Assembly (NCBI GenBank): GCA_023454175.1
Contig: JAEXRW010000033.1
Span: 1 to 64,000, forward strand
Reading direction: 5' to 3'
DNA length: 64,000 nt
DNA from: Bacillota bacterium
GTDB lineage: Bacteria; Bacillota; Clostridia; Christensenellales; JAEXRW01
In this document: piece after piece, positions 59,707-64,000 of the stretch
Position numbering within the stretch: the first letter of the stretch is position 1
How the letters are laid out: each line of letters begins with the position of its first letter
Translations under genes and position numbers: made by a program
Notes under the pieces: model-generated
Database searches by the model: none
What the model was told of the DNA's origin: nothing
Seen by the model: only the letters and a program-made list of their open reading frames with translations

Positions 59707-59743
59707 GGGCAACTGTCAACTCTCAACTTTCAACAGTTAACTG
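59707..59743. repeat. A/T-simple array at the serA stop codon
   Basis: Units GTCAACTCTCAACTTTCAAC followed by AGTTAACTG; CCCCCGAAGGG on the far side; ends 2 bp before the serA stop. Confidence 0.7.
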
Positions 59744-59745
59744 GT

Positions 59746-60924
59746 TTACCATTCCACGCCGTTCAGCTTCCTCACGCGGACCATACCTTCGATCGCGCGC
59801 AGTTGGTCCAATGCCGGATCGGCAATGGGGTCGTCCATGTCGATCATCGTGTACGCAATAGACCCGCGGCTCTTGTTGATCATGTCCGCGATGTTTACCT
59901 TCTGCGCCGCCAGGATGGCCGTGATCTGCCCCACCATGTTCGTCACATTGGCGTGGATCATCGCGATGCGGTATTTGCCCGAGGGCGGCATATCGCATGC
60001 CGGCAGGTTCACGCTGTTTTTGATGTTGCCGTGCTCCAGGTAGTCGGCCAGCTGTTCCGCCGCCATGCTCGCGCAGTTCTCCTCCGATTCGGGCGTCGAC
60101 GCGCCCAGGTGGGGGATGCACAGCACGTTCTTGGCTCCCAGTACCTTGTCATTGGGGAAGTCCGTCACGTACCTGCCCACGATGCCGTCTTCAATAGCCT
60201 TGAGCAGCGTTGCGTTGTCCACCAGTTCCCCGCGTGCGAAGTTCAGCAGCACCGCGCCTTTTTTCATCCGTGCGAAAAGCGCGGCATTGAAAAGCCCCTG
60301 CGTTTTTTCCATCAGCGGGATGTGGATGGAGATGAAGTCGCACTCCTCCACCAGGGATTCCAGGCTCAGGCAGCGTTTCACCGCGCGGGAGAGCGACCAT
60401 GCCGATTCGATGGAGATGGAAGGGTCGTATCCCATCACGTCCATGCCCAGCCCCACTGCGTCGTTGGCTACCAGCGCGCCGATGGCGCCCAGCCCCACCA
60501 CGCCCAGCTTCTTGCCGCGGATCTCTGGCCCCACGAATTGGGACTTGCCCGCTTCCACTTCCTTGGCCACGTCCACGCCCTTGTCCTTCAGCCCCATCCC
60601 CCAGTTCACGGCGTCCACGATGTTGCGGGAGGCTACGAACATGGCTGCAATGACCAGTTCTTTCACAGCGTTGGCGTTCGCGCCCGGCGTATTGAATACC
60701 ACGATGCCCGCTCCAGTGCATTTGTCCACGGGGATGTTGTTTACGCCCGCGCCCGCGCGGCCGATAGCCAGCAGGTTCTCCGGGAATTCGAGGTTGTGGC
60801 AGTTGAAGCTTCTTACCAGCAGGGCGTCCGCGCCTACCGTCTCCTTGCTCACCGAATACTTTTCCTTCGGCAGCTGCTCGTATATGATGTTGGATATGCT
60901 GTTGAGTGTCGCGATTTTAAACAT
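59746..60924 (-). CDS. serA: D-3-phosphoglycerate dehydrogenase
   Basis: A 392-residue NAD-dependent enzyme for the first step of serine synthesis. NAD-binding LGVVGLGAIGALVANDA (near 145-161), the catalytic Arg, Glu and His of the 2-hydroxyacid dehydrogenase family (NFARGELVDN, IPHLGASTPESEENCA), and a C-terminal ACT domain (about 318-388, YRIAMIHANVTNMVGQI...) for serine feedback. Only one ACT domain and no ASB domain, the short form. It lies downstream of serC in the same direction, with a repeat in between. Confidence 0.96.
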   Translation of the reverse strand: MFKIATLNSISNIIYEQLPKEKYSVSKETVGADALLVRSFNCHNLEFPENLLAIGRAGAGVNNIPVDKCTGAGIVVFNTPGANANAVKELVIAAMFVASRNIVDAVNWGMGLKDKGVDVAKEVEAGKSQFVGPEIRGKKLGVVGLGAIGALVANDAVGLGMDVMGYDPSISIESAWSLSRAVKRCLSLESLVEECDFISIHIPLMEKTQGLFNAALFARMKKGAVLLNFARGELVDNATLLKAIEDGIVGRYVTDFPNDKVLGAKNVLCIPHLGASTPESEENCASMAAEQLADYLEHGNIKNSVNLPACDMPPSGKYRIAMIHANVTNMVGQITAILAAQKVNIADMINKSRGSIAYTMIDMDDPIADPALDQLRAIEGMVRVRKLNGVEW

Positions 60925-61010
60925 GTGCTTTTACCTCTTTCTCATCTCATCTTTTCTTGTCTTGTCAGTACAGATATTTGCCAATCGGTATTAATTCTCA
61001 GCTACCCCCT

Positions 61011-61083
61011 TGGCTCCCTCAGATGAGGGAGCTGCTCGCCCATGCGACCCCTATGGGTCGCTTTGCGGCTTGAGGGAGGGAAC
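61011..61083. repeat. Nested-hairpin repeat, copy 10
   Basis: GGCTCCCTCAGATGAGGGAGC left stem, inner stem GCGACCC-CTAT-GGGTCGC and TTGAGGGAGGG end; it sits in the serC-serA gap. Confidence 0.85.
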
Positions 61084-61090
61084 TCCCGCA

Positions 61091-61126
61091 GGATAATTCT
61101 CAATTTTCAATTCTCAATTATCAATT
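61091..61126. repeat. A/T-simple array at the serC stop codon
   Basis: Five AATTCTCAATTTT-type units ending exactly at the serC stop codon, preceded by CCCGCAGG. Confidence 0.8.
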
Positions 61127-62209
61127 TTACTTGTTCTTCGCTTCAAACTCTTTCATGCAGTCCACCAGCGTCTTCACGCCTTCCACCGGCATCGCGTTGT
61201 AGATGCTCGCCCGCATTCCGCCCACGCTGCGGTGCCCCTTCAGGTTCACCAGGCCCTTCGCCTTTGCGGCCGCGATGAACGCCTCGTCCAGTTCCGCATT
61301 GGGCAGCACGAAGCACACGTTCATGATGGAGCGGTCCTTCTTTTCGGCTGTGCCTTTGAAGAGTTTGGACTCATCGAGGAAATCGTACAGGAGCTTTGCC
61401 TTTTCTTCGTTGGCCTTGTGGATGCCGGCCACGCCGCCCTGTTCCTTCAGCCATTCAAAGACCAGCCCCGCCATGTATACGGAGTAGGTCGGGGGTGTGT
61501 TGTACATGGAGGCATTGTCGGCCTGCGTTTTGTAGTTCAGCATCGCTGGCACCTTGTCGCTTGCCAGGCCGATGAGGTCTTCGCGGATGATTACGGTCGT
61601 CAGCCCCGCGGGCCCCATGTTTTTCTGCGCGCCCGCGTAGATCACGCCGAATTTACTCACGTCGTATGCTTCCGAAAGGATGTTGCTGGACATGTCAGCC
61701 ACCAGCGGAATGGCACCTGTATCGGGCAGGTCTTTTTCACGGATGCGGGTCCCGTAGATCGTCTCGTTCGTGGTCAGGTGGACATAGTCCGCGTCCGCGC
61801 TGAATCCGGCAGGGGCCGGGACATACGAAAAGTTTTTGTCTTCGGAATTGGCCACGATGTTGATCTTGCCGTACCGCGCCGCCTCCTTGGCCGCCGCCTT
61901 GCCCCAGGAGCCGGTCTTGTAGTAGTCTGCGGAAAAGCTTTTGTGCATCAGGTTCAGCGGCACCATCGCAAACTGCAGCGACGCGCCCCCCTGCAGGAAT
62001 AGGACCTTGTAGGTATCCGGGATGGACATGAGGGACCGGAGGTTCGCTTCCGCTCCGCCTATGATCTCTTCAAACATCTTGGACCGGTGGCTCATCTCCA
62101 TCACGGACATCCCGTTCTTGCCGTGCTCCACCATTTCGCGGGCTGCCTTTTCCAGTACCGGCACGGGCATAACGCCCGGGCCTGCGGCAAAGTTATAGAC
62201 CCTGGCCAT
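61127..62209 (-). CDS. serC: Phosphoserine aminotransferase
   Basis: A 360-residue fold-type I PLP enzyme converting 3-phosphohydroxypyruvate and glutamate into phosphoserine. Family N-terminus VYNFAAGPGVMPVPVLEKA (3-21), VLFLQGGASLQFAMVPLNL near 71-89, VADMSSNILSE near 170, and the PLP-lysine in YAGAQKNMGPAGLT near 191-205. Start at 62209 behind AAAGGGGG. serC precedes serA, so the two steps are likely co-expressed. A promoter and palindromes lie upstream. Confidence 0.97.
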   Translation of the reverse strand: MARVYNFAAGPGVMPVPVLEKAAREMVEHGKNGMSVMEMSHRSKMFEEIIGGAEANLRSLMSIPDTYKVLFLQGGASLQFAMVPLNLMHKSFSADYYKTGSWGKAAAKEAARYGKINIVANSEDKNFSYVPAPAGFSADADYVHLTTNETIYGTRIREKDLPDTGAIPLVADMSSNILSEAYDVSKFGVIYAGAQKNMGPAGLTTVIIREDLIGLASDKVPAMLNYKTQADNASMYNTPPTYSVYMAGLVFEWLKEQGGVAGIHKANEEKAKLLYDFLDESKLFKGTAEKKDRSIMNVCFVLPNAELDEAFIAAAKAKGLVNLKGHRSVGGMRASIYNAMPVEGVKTLVDCMKEFEAKNK

Positions 62210-62256
62210 TGGAAATCCCCCTTTATATAAAATAAAATAGCACTCCGTTGTACATG

Positions 62257-62312
62257 GGAAATGCTGATTGAACAAATCGGGAACCACTCAGGATGGAATA
62301 ATCAGCGTTTCC
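62257..62312. mobile_element. Short MITE-like inverted repeat before serC
   Basis: GGAAATGCTGATT (62257-62269) and AATCAGCGTTTCC (62300-62312) are inverted copies with one difference. The ends resemble those of the larger element at 15422-15583. The element is 56 bp, about 50 bp before the serC start. Confidence 0.6.
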
Positions 62313-62331
62313 TTTATCAGGGGTATAAAAG

Positions 62332-62407
62332 ATATGCATAGGGTTATGCATATACATTCACTTTATTATTGTAATACATTATAGTACATCAAAACCAATT
62401 TGTGCAA
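62332..62407 (-). promoter_or_regulatory. serC: serC promoter with a downstream palindrome
   Basis: TTGCAC (62402-62407) and TATAAT (62378-62383) are 18 bp apart on the minus strand. A perfect inverted repeat ATATGCATA-GGGT-TATGCATAT (62332-62353) lies about 25 bp past the -10 box, a plausible operator. The rest of 62210-62666 has no gene. Confidence 0.65.
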
Positions 62408-62666
62408 TATCGGAAATGGCATCCTGCAAAAACAATTGCAAACGGACCTCCGTATTGCGATTATACGAAGGTTCGTTCACAGTTATGCAATTCAGTATTT
62501 TAGATCGGCCGTAATGATAGATGGATACTAATAGTTAGCTTCGCTCATTTCTCGGCGCTCGGTACCGGAATAGACGTGATATGCCCGTCGGGATTTGCAT
62601 GCTGGCTGAAAGGGCTTATAATGTATTTTATCTTCAAGATTTTTACGTGTTAAGTCCTTCTTGATT

Positions 62667-63304
62667 TTAGTCGTATTGTGCGAAGGCATCGTCCGATAGC
62701 GCATCGATGTTAGTTTTTGTGATGTCCAGCCACCCCAGCGTTGTCCCCTCGGGCGTGTGGACCTCTATCCATCCTCTGGGTTCATACAGCCCGAAGAGGA
62801 TCTTCGACCCCTTTGCGAGTTTGACTTCCTTCTCCCCCCTGGCTTTTTTGCCAGCATCACGTCAAATTGCGATTTCGCGCTTTCGTATCCGTTTCCTTCG
62901 GTTGGGAGCATTGTATAGATAGCCGAACGGTAATACTTCGATTTCACCCTGTCAAACCCGCTTCCGTCAGCCCGGTAACGTTCGTACACATAGACATAGA
63001 ACCCCACGCTGTTTGTTTTGATCTTTTTGTCATTGTCCGGCACGTCGCAGTCCAGTTTGTACCCGGAGCCGTTGAAATCCCCCCACCAACTCCGCGGCAT
63101 GACCACCCTTGGCCTTTTGTTCAGGTAGGCAATAACACTGATGAGCGTCCCATCATTTTCATCCGTTCCATCTTCGTAGATGAGGATCTCCTTTTTTCCG
63201 TCCTTATCGTTGATATCGGTGATGGTCCCGTGCAGCGGGCTAGTGAAGCCATAGGCTTTCCCCGCATTTATCTTAAGAGCCACAGTGTCGATTTTGACGG
63301 TCAT
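62667..63304 (-). CDS. FG-GAP/SH3-type exported protein portion, with apparent -1 frameshift
   Basis: The frame from 63304 (MTVKIDTVALKINAG) runs to about 62840 with an EF-hand/FG-GAP-like DINDKDGKKEILIYEDG segment, then, at GCA-AAA-AAG, the continuation in the -1 frame to 62667 reads as a conserved domain: KLAKGSKILFG, EPRGWIEVHTPEGTTLGWLDI. Without the shift the product ends after about 21 unrelated residues. The same C-terminal domain is found in the gene at 63830-64000. The start overlaps the upstream gene's stop (ATGA), so it may really be the rest of that lipoprotein. Confidence 0.6.
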
Positions 63305-63702
63305 TCAATGAAATCCCCGCCCCTGTTCTCCAGGTCGGTGTTCGCCTTGCCAGGCAAAAGCTGGATTATTTCCGTCTGGCCATCCCCATCGAGATCCGTT
63401 TTTGTGGCACCGGTGAATTCCGTGTTCCAGGCATCGTCGCCCTCCCGGTTATATTCCAGGAGGCTTTTTTCCATTTCGGGGGTCATCTCGTCCGTTGTGC
63501 TGATATATATGTAGGATGGCGCGCTTGTCTGGACCGGTTCTGTTGTTTGGGAGGCTGGTAATTCAGGCATCGTGGATTGGCGGGGAGTTTCCTTTGCATT
63601 CGTTGGTACGGGTGTCCGTGCTGCCTGTACGGAACACCCGCTCAGGAGCATGAGTATCATACAGGCTGTTAGAATTGCTGTTGTTGGGCTCTTCTTTTTC
63701 AT
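63301..63702 (-). CDS. Lipoprotein, N-terminal part of an FG-GAP-type protein
   Basis: A 133-residue exported lipoprotein: signal peptide with lipobox LLSGC, a Thr/Pro-rich linker, and a TKTDLDGDGQTEIIQLL (FG-GAP, calcium-binding-like) segment, ending soon after. The next reading frame begins on the stop codon (ATGA) in the -1 frame and goes on with a matching FG-GAP segment (DINDKDGKKEIL), so the two may be one gene with a one-base loss. Start at 63702 behind AGAGGGAG. Confidence 0.7.
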   Translation of the reverse strand: MKKKSPTTAILTACMILMLLSGCSVQAARTPVPTNAKETPRQSTMPELPASQTTEPVQTSAPSYIYISTTDEMTPEMEKSLLEYNREGDDAWNTEFTGATKTDLDGDGQTEIIQLLPGKANTDLENRGGDFIE

Positions 63703-63829
63703 TTCTACTCCCTCTGTACGTAAGACGGTCAGAAGCATCTCATTGTTCCGCTTACTTCGTTGGTTAGTAGGGGCCCTTTTCATTGAATAGCGACCCTTGT
63801 TCTCATGGTTGTCTTGTGAAATCCGATTT

Positions 63830-64000
63830 CTACAGGCTTCCTGAATCCTGCACCCGCCACTTCCCGAAGTCAGGGTGATACACATTGCCGGTGTACAGGT
63901 TCCAGTCCACCTTCCGGCAGTCCAGCCACCCCAGCGTTTCCCCCTTCACGGATGATACCTCCATCCACCCCTCGGGCGCGTACACGCCGAAGAATACCTC
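63830..64000 (-). CDS. Partial gene: exported protein C-terminal domain
   Basis: An open frame that enters from the right edge of the window and ends at the stop codon at 63830 (56 residues visible). It reads VFFGVYAPEGWMEVSSVKGETLGWLDCRK, clearly homologous to the C-terminal domain in the frameshifted gene at 62667-63304. The N-terminus lies outside the window, so its full function cannot be said. Confidence 0.65.
   Translation of the reverse strand, partial: EVFFGVYAPEGWMEVSSVKGETLGWLDCRKVDWNLYTGNVYHPDFGKWRVQDSGSL

Noticed and set aside
59668..61026. A 452-residue plus-strand frame across serA
   Set aside because: Antisense to serA, which has complete motifs; composition is His/Arg/Val-rich as expected for an antisense frame.

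Overview
The window looks like a chromosome segment of an anaerobic Bacillota, class Clostridia, probably gut-associated. Grounds: GC-rich genes with Gram-positive AGGAGG ribosome sites, a T-box leader on ileS, a Firmicutes-type LexA box on rarA, EFR1-type ferredoxins, a GGGtGRT/NifU-like pair, an AmmeMemoRadiSam cluster, and dispersed hairpin repeats of a kind I associate with gut Clostridia. The genus cannot be fixed from sequence alone. No rRNA, tRNA, phage or CRISPR was seen.

Layout. 0-5.4 kb: MATE exporter, GNAT acetyltransferase, transketolase and a DUF2461 protein. 5.4-13.2 kb: two tandem paralogous secreted proteins (beta-helix, Ig-like, InlB-like and cadherin-like modules) and a membrane-anchored CARDB-like surface protein. 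13.5-18 kb: ilvE, yigZ, tyrS, then a DUF5320 protein and a DUF134 regulator with striking operators. 18.3-23 kb: a Lys/Pro/Cys-rich protein, a YkvI-like carrier, a 50-residue membrane protein, a MocR-type aminotransferase and two related small membrane proteins. 23.2-26.7 kb: a YtrA-like GntR regulator, ABC ATPase and permease operon. 27-28.8 kb: NifU-like plus GGGtGRT protein. 29-36.4 kb: cyclophilin, flippase-like membrane protein, CPBP protease, nitroreductase, SDR, SHOCT protein and ferritin-like protein. 36.7-39 kb: AmmeMemoRadiSam radical SAM enzyme and a LigB/AMMECR1 fusion with an apparent frameshift. 39-45.5 kb: repeat-flanked DUF559 protein, two RluA-type synthases, lipoproteins, an HxlR regulator and an RlmI-like methyltransferase. 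45.6-49.3 kb: T-box controlled ileS. 49.5-50.9 kb: an AT-rich island with HicA, HicB and a SecB-like protein. 50.9-55.7 kb: FAD oxidoreductase, two EFR1 flavodoxin/ferredoxins and a flavodoxin. 56-62.2 kb: rarA with a LexA box, a ComFB-like protein, a Tam-like methyltransferase, an HD protein, serA and serC. 62.6-64 kb: lipoproteins with a shared C-terminal domain, at least one interrupted by frameshifts.

Functionally this is core metabolism (serine and branched-chain amino acid synthesis, transketolase, two aminoacyl-tRNA synthetases) interspersed with redox/iron-sulfur genes and cell-surface genes. The candidate unusual system is the HicA-HicB-SecB-like module: HicB carries a C-terminal extension and the SecB-like gene follows directly, the architecture of chaperone-addicted toxin-antitoxin (TAC) modules, here in a Gram-positive background.

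The intergenic space is crowded with repeats: ten copies of a nested-hairpin element, four short hairpins whose stems covary, eight A/T-simple arrays that each begin at or next to a stop codon, a 255-bp structured repeat in two copies, a 105-bp tandem repeat and MITE-like elements. Two or three genes look one base short in or near a homopolymer; this may be sequence error, decay or recoding and cannot be settled here.
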